Origin: Cristatella mucedo | Lineage: Eukaryota > Bryozoa > Phylactolaemata > Cristatellidae | Reading direction: 5' to 3' | DNA length: 64,000 nucleotides | NCBI GenBank assembly: GCA_009760855.2 | Contig: WPIO01000048.1 | Coordinates: 2,205,001-2,269,000, forward strand | In this document: in pieces, positions 47,061 to 59,286 of the stretch | Position numbering within the stretch: position 1 is the stretch's first letter | Layout of the letters: every line of letters begins with the position of its first letter | Notes under the pieces: generated by a model | What the model saw: the letters and a program-made list of their open reading frames with translations, nothing else | Told to the model about the DNA's origin: nothing | Database searches by the model: none | Program-made: the position numbers and the translations under genes

Positions 47061-49229
47061 TGAATAGGCAGAGATATATAGATAGAAACATATGCATAAC
47101 TAGAGGTAGAATGTTTGAGTGAGTGAGTCAGCGAGCAAGTGAGAGAGGTTATGTGAAGATGTCCCACTGAAGGACCGATGGTTTAGATGTGATACTGGAT
47201 GAATCTCCGTATTTACTATCCGGCCACACGAACAGCTAAAACACACAATATATACTTGTGTAACCGCGCGGTAGCTGCTGCTCGTCCCCCGTCCCTCTCA
47301 ACTGGTGGACTGTGCGATGCAGTGCTGCAGTGCGGTAAAACACAAGTGGCCACAACTAGGTGCCGAAAACGACAGTTTATTGTGGGCCTGTTAGTAGCGG
47401 TTATGCGCCGGGCAAAGCGCTTTACACGGCGCACACCGGACCGACGGAGTTAACTGCACGAACTCCCGAAACCCCGCGTATAATAAACTCCCCTATGCGC
47501 GCGTCGCTAGAGATTGTCCCGACCCCGAAGGCGGACCGCTACAGCACCCCAAGATTCGAGCAGCCAATTGAGTAGCCTGCAGAACAAGTGCTTCGCAGTT
47601 CAAGTTGCACTTACCTGTTCGTCGCCGTAGGTTCGACTCTCGTGCTCTCGAAGCGTAGTCTCGCATCGACTACGGAAGCTGCAGCCCCGAGCTCTGTCAC
47701 TCGTCCCGTTATATTCTCTCTCTAAATTCCTGACCTCGCGCGTAGCTGCCATTTCTACTTTAACACATTAGTCGGCCCATCTCCTAACCACACCGTCTGC
47801 ACCAGGCTTTATTCTAACTTTAGCGGGTCTACACCCGATGTGTCCTAGTCGAGCCCACTATGGCAAGCACATTAGTCGGTCCATATCCTAACCGCATCGC
47901 CTGCACAGAGCTCCACTCTAACATGAGACAGGTGGACCGGAAGCCAGGTCTATACTAGGTGCCCTACCCGAATAGAACCCGCTAAGGCAAAGGCTCGCAT
48001 CGCGGCTAACCTGAGAGCTGCCTCTGTGCACTTACATGGTTCTGCGATAGCTATGTCAGGCAGGCCCTCCTATTAACTAGACCGATCTCCACCGAAACAG
48101 GCAGGTCATGAACTTCGCTATTAGAGAAAAAACTGAACAGTATTTGTTAATGTAACCGTGACTAGAGGGGTACGATAATTCCTGCTCGAGTTGACCGCTG
48201 ACCCAGTTATGCAGTCCGCTAGCCACGCGGCTGTCGAAGTGCTCGCACACAAGGAAAGACTGCTTGGTAAGGCGATTTGTAACACAATCTCGCATACGAA
48301 AATAACAGGGCTACTACAAAGTACTACTGGGAAACCCTATGTACACCAGGACTACAAGGGACGCGAAATAATGAGGCGAGCACTAAAGAGAGTGAGAAGT
48401 GACGTCCCGACTCGAGCAATCTTCAATTGTTAACTACGGCATTATCCCGCAATACCAGCGAACTGTCGTATGGCGTACGGCAGTTCGCTGCGGGGCGAGG
48501 ACACAAGCGCGCCGTCGTAGGGCCCACAATTAAGTCCTAAAGCCGCGGGAGAGTCTCGTGAGAGTCCGTGGCCGGACGGACGCAGTGTCCTGGTTTGCCA
48601 GCACTCCATCGCTAGCGGCGAGCGAGTGATGTGCAAAGCGACGGGACCATTCCTTCGCGCCGAGGTCCACGTTCGATTCTCACGAGATTGCTCGACTGAA
48701 AAAAGTGCCACGTCATCATAGTCCGTCCTGCCCCAAGTCGAGGTGCAGGCTTAAGCCAGCCGGGGGTTACCCCCTGCTGGACCGTTTCGCATATCGGCTG
48801 CTGCCCCCCTCCCGGCGCCGCCGACAACCAGCTGGGGAACCCTCATAGAGAGCACGTTTACCCATCGTTTCCGCATAACTGCAGCTCTTACCGCGGCACG
48901 TTTCCCACTTTTTTATCTGGTGTGAACTTTCTGAGAAAAAAGCGACCTGCCGAGGGAATGAGTCGTGGAGCAGAGGGCAGAATTCAGCGAGACATTGCAG
49001 TGAATACTGCTGTGATTATCTGTTCCAGTCGGCTGGTCCTTCGACCCCAGTGAGAACTGACTTTTTGCTTGCGTGCGCTTGCCTCTGCATGATTCAGAGC
49101 ATGAACTTGAGGTACTACAAACCTCAGGGGGCCACGAGTGACATGTTTGCTTTAGAATGCCGGCTTAGGCATAGTACTGCTTCTTTTTGCTTTTTCGTGC
49201 TTAGTAGAGTACATGTCACTTACCTTTGG
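47061..49229. other. no recognised gene; direct repeat at 47763-47960
   Basis: The stretch is moderately GC-rich. Two copies of a roughly 104-base unit begin CACATTAGTCGG(C/T)CCAT at 47765 and 47869. A GGTTCGACTC (about 47631) and a CGTTCGATTCTCAC (about 48670) resemble pol III B boxes without a clear tRNA fold. No gene was recognised. Confidence 0.4.
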
Positions 49230-49239
49230 TTACTTCTTA

Positions 49240-49350
49240 GTACAGTACATGTCGCTTACCCGGTCGGTAACAGATTCTCTTGCAGCTGCAATGCATCTGG
49301 ATAGAGATTTCATTCTATGAAGGCGCTATACGAGCGACCTATCATTATTA
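49240..49350 (+). mobile_element. weak SINE-1 3' end
   Basis: TGGATAGAGATTTCATTCTA then GAAGGCGCTATACGAG resembles the SINE-1 hairpin and tail, but with many changes. Confidence 0.4.
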
Positions 49351-49486
49351 CAAGATAATCCCGTGCCAACAATGCTGAGATTGCATTAGCTTACAGAGCT
49401 TCATGTCCTTACTGAATAGAAGAGCGTATTTAGATAGTGAACTTTCGTATCCATTACGGTGGAGCTTGATTTGAACATATTACCTT

Positions 49487-49620
49487 TGGTCGAAGCCCAG
49501 AGGTGAGGCGCTCGCACTTCACGACTGAGGTCCAACGATTCGACGTCTTTAGCAGGCAATCCTTTCTTGCCTGCGGCAAGCAGGTCGATAGCTACTGGAG
49601 CCCTTCTGCCATTGCATACG
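49487..49620 (+). mobile_element. degraded SINE-2 copy
   Basis: It aligns along its length with 12680-12790: GAGGTGAGGCGCTCGCACTT, ACGACTGAGGTC, a GATTCGAC B-box remnant, GCGGCAAGCAGGTCGATAG and CTTCTGCC. Confidence 0.55.
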
Positions 49621-50482
49621 TAAACGAAACTATCGAGTTAGCCTAAACTTTCTTGACGTTTTACTCTAAATCTGGAAATGTAGGGCTATACAAATGAGCC
49701 GAGCTTGGAGCCCGAGTTGCTATCTCATGCGTGCTTACAAGTGTCTAGGTTGCTGTTCCAGGTCAAGTACTCGGTCGAGCTCTCACCTGTTCATGCCTTA
49801 GCTCTGGCGAGCACGTACTCGATGCACCGTGCTCAGTCCGCACGGCGGCCAGTCTCGCCAATAGAGATTGTCGGAGGGCCACTTTTCCACGCCAGCAATA
49901 ACGAAACGTCGCTATCGCGACGGGCGAGTTTCGATCGATGCTCACCGGGCGTCGCGAAGTCCCAGTACAGCAGCGTGCACACAGATAGACAGACACGGTG
50001 CATATCGAATTAATCGAGGACATACTGTGCCACGCATGGGTGGGTAGCGTGGAAGTTGTCCTTATGCAGTGTGGAAGCACAGTTGCCACGGCATGCATAC
50101 GAGATTACGAGCCATAGTTTATTAGTCAGACCGGGAATCTTCACAGCATCCTTAGTGCACAGCCCAAAACCGATGAGAAAAAGAAGAAAGGAGAAAACTT
50201 CGAGGGAAGACAAAACATGCTACACTTGCATGTTCGCCTGCAGTCATTGAGTCGGACGCTACATCGTCAGTTCGGTGTTCCGGCAACCGGAGCTGACGCG
50301 AAAAGGCACGGTTCAGAGCTCGAAGCAGGTAGTGCGGCGCCAGGGAGAAGGGGGGGTGGTTCGAGGGTTGCCGTCGCTGCATCCCGCAGTGCAAGGAATG
50401 AGAGAGCGCTGACGCAGAAAAGAAGCAGGCGATGGCCACAGACATCAGGTCGCCTCAAAGATGGCCCCAAAGAGCGGCTCAA
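49621..50482. other. SLCO 3' flank; no other recognised feature
   Basis: This region lies downstream of the SLCO stop codon on the minus strand and probably contains its 3' UTR. No other element was recognised. Confidence 0.4.
50118..50123 (-). promoter_or_regulatory. possible SLCO polyadenylation signal
   Basis: AATAAA on the minus strand, about 360 bases after the SLCO stop codon. The distance is plausible for a 3' UTR, but the hexamer alone is weak evidence. Confidence 0.35.
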
Positions 50483-50799
50483 TCAAGCAGTGGCCTCTTC
50501 TTGACAGGCTCCGTCCACATCGCCGCAGTCTTTTTCGGACAGACTGTGCAGCTCCATCGACGTGGAGCGCTTGCTAAAGTGAACGAGCAGCCAGGTGCCC
50601 GAGGCGAGCACCAGGCCGATGGCACTCGACGCGTACGTCAGCTGAGTCACGCGGCCGGCGAAGGCAGCGTTGTCGTACTGAAGGCAGCTACCCGTTCGGC
50701 TGCCGCCTCCGGCACTGGCGCAGGCGGCGGAGCCTCGGTCCCACGTCAGGCACGACTCGTCGATGAGCATGCCGTACAGCAGCGGAGCTGAGAACCAGC
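50483..50799 (-). CDS. SLCO last exon: TM11-TM12 and C-terminus
   Basis: The acceptor is CCTTGCAG. It encodes WFSAPLLYGMLIDESCLTWD, an Ala/Gly-rich extracellular loop ending GSCLQYDNAAF, TM12 and a tail with LHSLSEKDCGDVDGACQEE. It ends in TGA. Confidence 0.95.
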
Positions 50800-53700
50800 C
50801 TGCAAGGGTCGCATGAGCTTGCTTGTCACACGTCACGATTAGGCATTTCGCAACGACCCCAAAGACGGCCAGAGCTCAGCTCAGTGGCCGGACGCTCAAA
50901 GCAGAGAGAACTCGAAGGACGAAGAATCCTAATGAAGTGAGTCACAATATCTAAATGCAAAGCAGCAGGCGGGCGTCGGCAGTCCAAGCGGCTCGCCGAA
51001 GAAAATTCTCTCGCGAGCGTTGCATTGCAATGGTTCAGGTCTTTTCTAAGAGGGAGACTTCCGAGTTTTGCTGTGATTGCCAAGCACAATCTAGGCTTTC
51101 ATTTCTATGCGGCAGTTGTACCTCTGCTTTGATCCCCCTTTGATCGCCCTCCAGGACGTCGAATTCTCCTAACTGTCTTGCTCCATGTATTGCTGCCATC
51201 CATGTGAGTGGATGGCAGCAAACGTTTTAAAATTGAATTATGATAAAACTAACTAACTAGTTATGGGCAAACTAAGTGCTATTTACGAAGTTGAAAGACT
51301 AACGCTCAAAATCGGCTCTGCAAGCATATCTCTTGTTGAATCTGCACGAAATCTAGGTGTCATGTTGCAAAGTGACCTTTTGTAAGACGACCACATCAGC
51401 TCCACAGTCAAGTCTGCCTAATTTCAGCTACACAACATTGCTGAAATTCGGGCTTGTTTAAACAGGGTTACCACATCTAGTTGGTCCATGCATTTGTGAC
51501 ATCCCGTATAGACTTGCTCCCAGTCAAGCAGGGCATCAACTTCAAGGTTTAGTCCCTCACTTTTAAGACCCTTTATTCTTTGGCTCAAGCCTACTTATCA
51601 GGTCTACTGCCCCACCTGACTAAGCATCGCACCACCCGCTTTTCGGAATATAACTGTTTACCCATACCTCGTACAAATCTCAAATCCTTTGGCGATCGTG
51701 CCTTTAGTTCGCTTGCTCCCAAAGCCTAGAACTCACTTCCGACTTGCGTTCACGAAATCTCCTGACTTGTCCACATTTAAAAAGAAACTAAAAATGCCTC
51801 TATTTATGAAAGCATTTAGTGGGTCTCTGTGATTCGTCCTTTATGTGCTTTTATGCACGCAGACACTGTGCATGCTGCCACTAACCAAACTTGCGTGCTG
51901 ACCCTGTGCATGTCACCCCTAACCATGCTATTCTTGTTGTTTATTAAACATGCTACCACTAACTATTCGATCGTTGTTTCCTTTGCATCAAATGTAAACG
52001 CCTAGAAAGAGATTGAGTTCTCTGCGGCGCTATGCCAAATACATTATTATTCTTATTAACCTGCATTGACAAGAAACATGTCAGGGCTGCAGTAGCACGG
52101 CTGATTACTCACTTTTGTTTTAGTCCTACTTCCCACTCATAAAGCAGCCTTGAAGATTTAACGGCACTGCCGCCATAGCCACGCCCACTGCACCCTCAAA
52201 GACGAGCAGCTGCTCTGAGCGGCTGCTCAATCTTACCAGCCACTCAGCTGCCACCGGTAACACGAATTACGACGACGGAGCTGAGCATTGCAACCAGTTC
52301 TGCATTAGCATAGAGGAGACGTCATAAGATTGCTCGGAAGTTACGTTCCTTTTATCAGTGGCAACACTACTAGGCGGCAACTATGAGTAGTCCAATAGTT
52401 TGCCGAGCAGTCTGCCATCAGGACATTTTAGAAAAGATCGCACATTCATTCCCTCAGGCAATCACAAGAGTGACACTTGCAACCCTAGAGCTGCCATACC
52501 TAGCAGCTTGAACAATGCCATTTGCTCTAACCAACCACGCTTAACACGTTTTGAGCTAGCTGCTGCCGCAGTTCGGCACAACCATGGCAGCAGTGCCACT
52601 TCACTCTAGCTCATTGAAACTGCAGATTGCCATACGCAGTACTCTGCGTGGTGAGAGGTCTTGTCCCAACAAACACTGTATGTCTTGCAAGCTGGTTATG
52701 GGCATTTGTGCACAAATGCAGCAGTGTCTTTTGGGCTAGTCGAAGCTAAATTGATGCGCTTCCGAGCTTGTGCGCACACGTCATCATTCTTCAAGTATGC
52801 ATACAAGGCCATGCCAGCTAGCACGAGAGATGGCGATTGTATTTCGACAATGGCCCTATTATTCTTTGGAACATTGCATGCTGGGAAAATTAGTCACACT
52901 CGACGTAATAATGCGCAAAAAGGAGATTGCAGCGGTCACACAGGCAGCAAGTGAAAGTAGGAGACTGGCACGTGGAATCAGCTTTGTTGCAGACCACTAC
53001 GCATCGATGCAGCTCTTCCGACATCCGACAAACAAGAGTCAGAGAGAAGAGCCGCCACACTGCAGCCTGGGTTTTGCGAAGATCCATCAAGCACTCAGCT
53101 TACCGATGAAATTGGAGAGTTCTGATGCTAAACCAAAGCTGAAGCTTCGGTGCTCTCTTTCGACACACCTACACGAATGAAAGCAGCCATTGCTACGGAA
53201 AGCAAGCAACCGTAATCGTCCCTCAAAGACACTCCTATTACAAGAAAATATATACTAATTCATGTAAATGCTTAGCTTCTAAGGATATCTTTGCGGCCAC
53301 ATGCCAACTTTTACGCCAAGACTTATTTTGTTAGCAGTAGGACACAATAAATAAATATAAATAATTCATTTATATATCACCCCAAGAGAACTTAATCTCA
53401 ATTCAGGCGCTTCTCGAGCCCACGACCTCAGCCAGACCTAGGTTCCCGGGGCGAGCACCTTAATCGCTGGATCAAACCAGCTCGGCAATGTATAGCACGA
53501 GCCTAGATAACGCGAAACAAGTAAAGGTCAGCTGGTAAAACTGCCACATTCTATACAGCTGCAAAGGAACCCCTTAACAATGATCTAGACCAGAGCTTGC
53601 AGTATGCAATAACAGGACTGCCTGACTCGAGTCCACGACCTGAGTCATGAAGTGCGATATGCTAACAGAAGAACTCTCAGCTCTTGGTCTATCGAGCTGA

Positions 53701-54336
53701 CTTGGTGGCAGCCACAAGAGTATTTCTATAAGCAGCAAGGTAGTCGAACGAACGTGAGTGCAAACTAATTCGTCGTGGGAAGCAGAAACACTGCTCGGAC
53801 AAGACTGCTATAAGCACCGATAGCGGTTGCAACGGTGCAATGCAAGGTTGTCCCACCCCCACCTCACCCAGAGGCGACCTCGAAGCAGTAACAGCGGAGC
53901 CTCTTTTGCATGTTTTTGCTGCCATTTCGCAAACTAATCGCAAGCTGTTGACGAATATGACAGAAGTCGGATGCACCTACACACGGGCAAACGTGTGAAG
54001 AAACAACTAAGTGGAGTCAACAATCCTGTATGAGCTTTGTATGATGCCGTTCCTAAAGTAATAGATAAGAACGTTCGCCAGTGTAGGCAGCAGTGCTTAC
54101 ATCCACGGGCGATGCAAGCAGGCACGGCAAGCACGAGTATGCACTAAAGCAGGCAGAAAGCCACATGCTGAAACTGCCTACCTCAGCAGTAGCGTAACTC
54201 GTGCCATCGACGAAAAGGCACCACAGAAGTCGGCAAGGATGACAAGGATCATAAATGGTATTAAGCTTTTACACGTCTCATCAGTGCATATGCCATCGAC
54301 GGCCTCCTTGTCTGAACAAAGGCAGCCACTATAGGT
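50483..54336 (-). CDS. organic anion transporter (SLCO/OATP family), last three exons
   Basis: This is the C-terminal part of a 12-TM plasma-membrane transporter for organic anions. The exons 54336-54182, 53168-53104 and 50799-50483 join in phase (2, then 1) and encode 178 residues plus stop. The order is: a Cys-rich extracellular end (TYSGCLCSDKEAVDGIC), TM10 (SLIPFMILVILADFCGAF), the conserved intracellular REHRSFSFGL, TM11 (IGWFSAPLLYGMLID), and the extracellular CLTWD with GSCLQYD. TM12 (SSAIGLVLASGTWLLV) and a cytoplasmic tail of about 30 residues follow. OATP family members share SFA.G, P...G..ID..C..W and G.C..YD. Upstream exons (Kazal-like loop, TM1-9) were not found. A LINE-A and SINEs sit in the introns. 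Confidence 0.94.
51010..52062 (+). mobile_element. LINE-A copy in the last SLCO intron
   Basis: It begins in RT sequence (ALQWFRSF-like, about 51025) and passes a damaged catalytic box region (about 51095). It continues to the C-terminus, hairpin and a short ATT tail. A block between the two RT motifs is deleted and frames are broken. It lies antisense to SLCO. Confidence 0.85.
52063..53103. other. SLCO intron; no recognised feature
   Basis: Apart from the flanking LINE-A copy I see no repeat family or exon here. Confidence 0.4.
53104..53168 (-). CDS. SLCO exon n-1: intracellular RSF motif, start of TM11
   Basis: The acceptor is TTCGTGTAG and the donor GTAAGC. It has 65 bases (1 + 21 codons + 1), encoding CVEREHRSFSFGLASELSNF then I. 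The RSF..G block is the conserved OATP segment between TM10 and TM11. Phase agreement on both sides supports the call. Confidence 0.9.
53355..53500 (-). mobile_element. SINE-1 copy in an SLCO intron
   Basis: On the minus strand it has a head with GGTTTGATCCAGCGATTAAG and GGTCGTGGGCTCGAG (B box), then the hairpin TTGAGATTAAGTTCTCTTG and ATAAATGAATTA. It lies between SLCO exons n-2 and n-1. Confidence 0.72.
53590..53670 (-). mobile_element. tRNA-like SINE head fragment
   Basis: ATGACTCAGGTCGTGGACTC followed by GAGTCAGGC on the minus strand resembles the SINE-1/SINE-2 B-box region. No body or tail was seen. Confidence 0.4.
54182..54336 (-). CDS. SLCO exon n-2: extracellular Cys loop and TM10
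   Basis: The acceptor is GGTTGCAG and the donor GTAGGC. It is 155 bases: 51 codons plus two bases of the Arg that the next exon completes. It encodes TYSGCLCSDKEAVDG, ICTDETCKS and the hydrophobic TM10, ending ARVTLLL. Confidence 0.93.
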
Positions 54337-54569
54337 CTGCAACCGACGAAACGCCACACAAGCTAGCAACGAGATTGCAACGATATAGCAACGATACTCA
54401 GCAAAGCACACACACGGGCGGCGCCCTGCCGAGGTGCCTAACACTGCCTTGATCTGATGTAAAGTACAAGTAATGTCAATAACGGTGTGTTGATTTAACA
54501 GCCTCATTTATACATATTTAGAGGCAGAGGAGCAGCAGTGACAGTCATGCCCACTTTCAGTGGGCAACT

Positions 54570-54650
54570 AAGAATTGGCTGCTTCAGGACTCGAACCATT
54601 GAGACCTGAGAGGTGAAGTGTAAGCACCTTACCCCTAGGCTGATGCAAAA
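54570..54650 (-). mobile_element. tRNA-like sequence (SINE head or tRNA pseudogene)
   Basis: On the minus strand GCATCAGCCTAGGGGTAAGG resembles a D-arm/A box, and GGTTCGAGTCC is a B box about 50 bases later. The spacing fits a tRNA-derived pol III promoter. A complete cloverleaf could not be drawn by eye. Confidence 0.5.
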
Positions 54651-54739
54651 CCCACACTGCAAAAGGATATCTTCGTGCGAAAGCACCGCAGCAAGGCAGC
54701 AGTGCAGAGGAATGAGCATTATTAATAATAATGCCAACA

Positions 54740-54862
54740 TCATCATCTACATAGCACCTAAGAACACTTACTTTCTATCCAGGTGCTTCAAATATGCCAA
54801 CGGGCTCGAGCCCACGACCTTAGTCGTCGAAGGCGAGCACTTTACCCATGGGCCAAAATAAA
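54740..54862 (-). mobile_element. SINE-1 copy
   Basis: The minus-strand head TGGCCCATGGGTAAAGTGCT, the GTGGGCTCGAGCCC B box, a decayed hairpin and an AT-rich end are present. Confidence 0.65.
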
Positions 54863-55480
54863 TGAAGACTTACTGATCTGCATGGATCCGATAAAAGCAA
54901 GAGGCAGAGGACCAGACTGAGTAACATAACTCCGAAAAGAAGATACAAGAGGAAACAAGGGGAGCGAGTTGGATGCACGAGCACGAGCTACACTAATCTT
55001 ATGCATTTTTGCTCAAAGATTTTTGAACAGGTTTTTTGCTGCATACTGGCACGCTTTGCTGGGAAAAGCCAGACAGACCACAGAAATTGGCAGCCGGCTG
55101 ACTGCTTGTCACACGGCTAGCTGGCTTCTGTTGGCTAGTGCGTTAGTGTGACCGGTAGGCTGGATTTTGCCGATCACGTGGACTTTTGGCAGCCGCAGAA
55201 ATGCAGCTCTAGGACGATTGTGAATACATTCGCCTTTGAATTCAGGGCGACTCGTCATTCAATACAAGCGCACATGTAATGCACGCACAATTTCGGTGTG
55301 AGCATGTCGTCAGCTTGACACAAAAGAGATCCAGACGAACAGACAGCTGGTTGTAGACCCCCACTGCTAACTTATTTATTTATTGCATGTCATCACACAT
55401 TACCACCACTGTATGTACAAGTATTTGCATTCTCATGCAATCAGAGATATGAGTTTTGTTGGCCGCTCTTTGCAAAAGCT
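54863..55480. other. no recognised feature
   Basis: No gene or element was recognised. Upstream SLCO exons were looked for here and not seen. Confidence 0.4.
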
Positions 55481-55489
55481 GCCCCAGCT

Positions 55490-56200
55490 AGGACGGCTGC
55501 TTCACAACTTTCTGTGCTACCAACCTTCTTTCTACCAAGCTCGTTAAAGCATTTGTGATGCAGCTTCTAGATTGCTGCCTTTATTCAGGACTGCTAGCCT
55601 GCCGTGCCCTTAATTGTCTATAACTGGTATATAACTCAAAATCAGCTCATTTGGTCTGTCATCAACAGTCAACGGTGTAGTAGCTACCACATCCTACCTC
55701 GTCTGAGCTTCAGAGGCTCAAGAATCGAATCGACTTGATAATAATTTATTTGGCTAAAAGGTCACTTCACTCACTTTTCTATCTGGCCTCCTTGCTCCTC
55801 CAATAGTCTTGTACCCATCCTCCGATCCTCGGCTTCCAGTCGGCTCCTATTCCTAGCACTAAAATTGAAATCCCGACTTGCGTAAGAACATCCCCTGACT
55901 TGACCACATTTAAAAAGAACTTAAAACACACCTATTTAGGACAGCATTTAGTAGGTCCCCGTGATTCGTTCAATACGTGCTTATGCGTGCTGACACTGCA
56001 TGCTGCCACTAACCACACTTGCATGCTGACCCCTGTGCATGTCATCCCTAACTATGTTATTCATGTTGTTTATCAAGCATGATATTACTCACCATTCAAT
56101 CGCAGTTACTTTGCAGCAAATGTAAAGCACCTAGAAAGAGATAGAGTTCTCTGAGGGTGCTTTATCAAGTGCATTACTACTACTATTATTATTATTATCT
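55490..56200 (+). mobile_element. LINE-A-related remnant with LINE-A 3' end
   Basis: 55540-55620 reads LVKAFVMQLLDCCLYSGLLA, the diverged LINE-A KLVHAF segment. The last 330 bases (55870-56200) are close to the LINE-A consensus, including the hairpin and an ATT tail. The two parts may be one rearranged copy or two insertions. Confidence 0.65.
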
Positions 56201-56499
56201 TTTCGTGGCAGGACGTTCATTTTGCATTGACCAAAAGGCTGAAGCTTGCTACTGGCTTCTGCCACTACCCTCACCGAGTTTGCAGCATTTCAGTCTCAGC
56301 TGAAGATGCATCTGTTCTGCTAAGCTTTACCTGTATCACAGGGAGCTTGCCATTTTTGCTTCCCACGTTTCTTCAATGTGCAATTTGCATGCTCACTTGT
56401 GCAAGATTCATAGCACGTTACTAGCTTGCTTGCTCGTCTAAGCATGATACCACGTATGCCATTAACAATTGGCTATTACTTTTCCTGCAACGAGTTGTT

Positions 56500-56580
56500 A
56501 GTAAAGGACCTGGATAAAGATTCGACTCTCTAAGGGTACTATATAAGCATTTTATTATAGTAATAATTATTATTTCTATT
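56500..56580 (+). mobile_element. LINE/SINE-type 3' tail of uncertain family
   Basis: CCTGGATAAAGATTCGACTC then TCTAAGGGTACTATATAAG resembles the LINE-A/SINE-1 terminal hairpin but differs in the arms. It is followed by ATT repeats. Confidence 0.4.
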
Positions 56581-56599
56581 ATTATACACTACGTGACCA

Positions 56600-58760
56600 T
56601 GGATATGGTCCCTTGCTTGGTGGGCAATTGCTTGCCAACCAGCAAGGTCTAACTTCCAGGATATTAAGGGTTCGGCCGATAAATTTTCTGCCGTTTTGCT
56701 GCGTTATTGCACATATTCATGCCCCAACAAAGCCACCTCCAACTAAAGCAATTTTTGAGTGGCAATCTCAGACCTTCCTTAAGATTTTTTTTAGGTTTCT
56801 CTATGCGAAATTGACACCTTCATAAAGTCTTGCAGAAAGAGCCCCTTTCCTGAACACCCGATAACATATCCTATCTGATCCTTAGTGGCAGACAAGCTTA
56901 GTCCAGCAATAACTCAAGAATTTTAATGCTTCTCTCGATAACGGGCTGTTCTAGTCTCTCTGACTTTCAAAATTGGCTCTGCCAGCATATCTCCAGTTGC
57001 ATCAGCTCGAAATCTAGGTGTCATATTCCAAAGCGACCTCTCGTTAGACGACCACATCAGCTCCACAGTCAAATCTGCCTATTTTCAGCTTCATAACATT
57101 GCTAAAATTAGGGTTTGTTTAGATAAGGATACCACGTCCAAGTTGGTCCATGCATTCGTGACATCTCGTCTCGACTTCTGCAACTCACTGCTCACTGGCC
57201 TACCAGCATGTGCGATCAGGCGATTGCAGCTGGTGCAAAACTCTGCAGCTAGGCTTGTCTGTCGTGAGCGTCGCAGTTGCCACATTACTCCACTTCTCGC
57301 CGACCTGCACTGGTTACCAGTCAAGCAACGGATTGACTTCAAGGTTTTGTCGCTCACTTTTAGGTCTCTTCATTCTATGGCTCCAGCCTATCTTTCAGAG
57401 ATACTACCCCATCAGGCAAAGCATCGTACCACTCGCTTTTCGGAATCCAACAGTCTAGAAATACCTCGTACAAACCTTAAATCCTTTGGAGACCGTGCAT
57501 TTAGCTCGTATGCTCCCACAGCCTGGAACTCCCTCCCGACCTGCATCAGAACATCCCCTGACCTGACCACATTTAAAAGAAACTTAAAAACATACCTATT
57601 TAGGACAGCATTTAGTGGGTCCTTGTGATTCGTCCTCGATGTGCTTATGCGTGCTGACACTGTTCATGCTGCCACTAACCACATTTGCATGCTGACCCAG
57701 TGCATGTAACCCCTAACCATGTTATTCATTTTGTTTGTTTTTCAAGCATGATTTTACTTACTATTCTATTGCGTATCACTTTGCAGCAAATGTAAAGCGC
57801 CTAGAAAGAGATTAAGTTCTCTGAGGGCGCTTTATCAAGTGCAATATTATTATTATTATTATTATTTCAAATCAGCCATCGTTCGACCAATACTTTAAAG
57901 CCTAAATTGAATTCATAGCAAACTATCGACCAATTCCCTTTTAGGCAGTGTCTAGCATGATAGCTTGCTAGACATCCAAGCAGCTCCCTGATTCTGTCTA
58001 ATCTGAGACTTCTGGACTACTGCAACTCTGTCTTGGCTGGACAACCTAAAAAGCCGCTGCAGCTCCCGATGAATATGGCTGAACAGCCAGGTAACAATTC
58101 CAGAGGTTCAGCCACGTGTTCCTTTGCTAAAAGAGCTAGGATGGCTCCCGGCTGATCAAGGGATACAGAGCAACATTCTTACTCTGACCCACAAGGCCTG
58201 CACGGCTTGGCTTTTTCATACCTAGCTGAACTGCTGCACCAGTTTCAGCCAACTCGTGCTCTTGGGTCCTGTGCGGACAACCGATTAGCTTCTCCACTCT
58301 TTAACTTACAGACCGATGATAAAAGAAGCTTTGGTCTGAAGGTCCTAGACTGCGGATATCACTTTCACAATTCTTACGAAACGACATCTATTCTCCTGAT
58401 GCCTAATGTGGCATATCCTTCCAGCCGGCCAGAACTGCTAACGGTATTTCCATGCTACTTCTTTCACCACGTTCCTGACTCTGCTATGATTCTCACTTTC
58501 TCTCTGTAGCCTCAGACGAAGTCTGTTGGCTACCGTATTCGTATGGAAAACTGCTTAGGCTTTAAAACCCTACAGAAAATTCTCCTGGGTAACACCCACT
58601 TAGTTTGTCTGGCTTTGTGGAGCTACAGAGATGCATTACATTACATCGGGGAAGCCAAACCTACTCCAGGTACTGCCCTAAGAAGCAGAGTAACACAAAC
58701 GACTATAAGTCTTGTCGAATTCGCCATCCCATGAGTCCGGTCGATGTATTTTTACCGGCA
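56600..58760 (+). mobile_element. LINE-B copy interrupted by LINE-A
   Basis: 56620-56964 and 57872-58760 are consecutive parts of LINE-B (compare 27600-27920 and 28740-29110). They are joined at TTTCAAATC(A/G)GCCAT. The second part includes KSAIVRPIL (RT start) and a C-terminal part with LTLTHKACTAWL (about 58180). Frames are broken. Confidence 0.75.
56972..57866 (+). mobile_element. young-looking LINE-A insertion with 7-base target duplication
   Basis: TTTCAAA occurs at both junctions (56965-56971 and 57865-57871). The insert is 5'-truncated and encodes an open 161-codon ORF2 C-terminus (57143-57628) ending FRTAFSGSL. It ends in the hairpin and an ATT tail. It is the best preserved LINE-A coding segment in the window. 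Confidence 0.88.
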
Positions 58761-59286
58761 GCTGTAACAACTACTGTACATTTTTAGTAAATACTAAATA
58801 ATGTGCTTTCTTTGATTGTCTATCAGGAAGTAGTGCTTCCGATCGGCTTACTGCTCAGGAGGACGGCTGGGCACCGAATCCGAGAAACCCAGAAGTAGGC
58901 GTATTTGTTGATGACCCTGCAACCGAATAACTCTGTTACCGATGGCCGGCTGCAGTTCCGATTTCGATTCGGATTTCGGTGGTTGGGGTTGGAGTTATTA
59001 CTCCGCTATTTCGCCGGCCTGCTACAAGATTATAAGGCATTGGAAATCTGCTAGCAGAGCCAGCTTGCTTTTCAGTGTGTTGCATACCCCTGTACAGTAT
59101 ATGGACAGGGAAGAAAGCCATCGATCCACAGCGAGTCCCTACATTTTCACAATGCCCACAGCGCTCTGCTGCTCCTAACAACCCGGTGGCTGACCTGGAT
59201 AGGGAAGGACCGTCTACACAGAGAAACGAGCCGAGAGAACACATCGGAGGCGGCAGAGGCGGCAAACGAGAGGAAGCCAGCTAGGA
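58761..59286. other. no recognised feature
   Basis: The stretch is slightly GC-rich, with short open frames on both strands and no family recognised. Confidence 0.4.
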
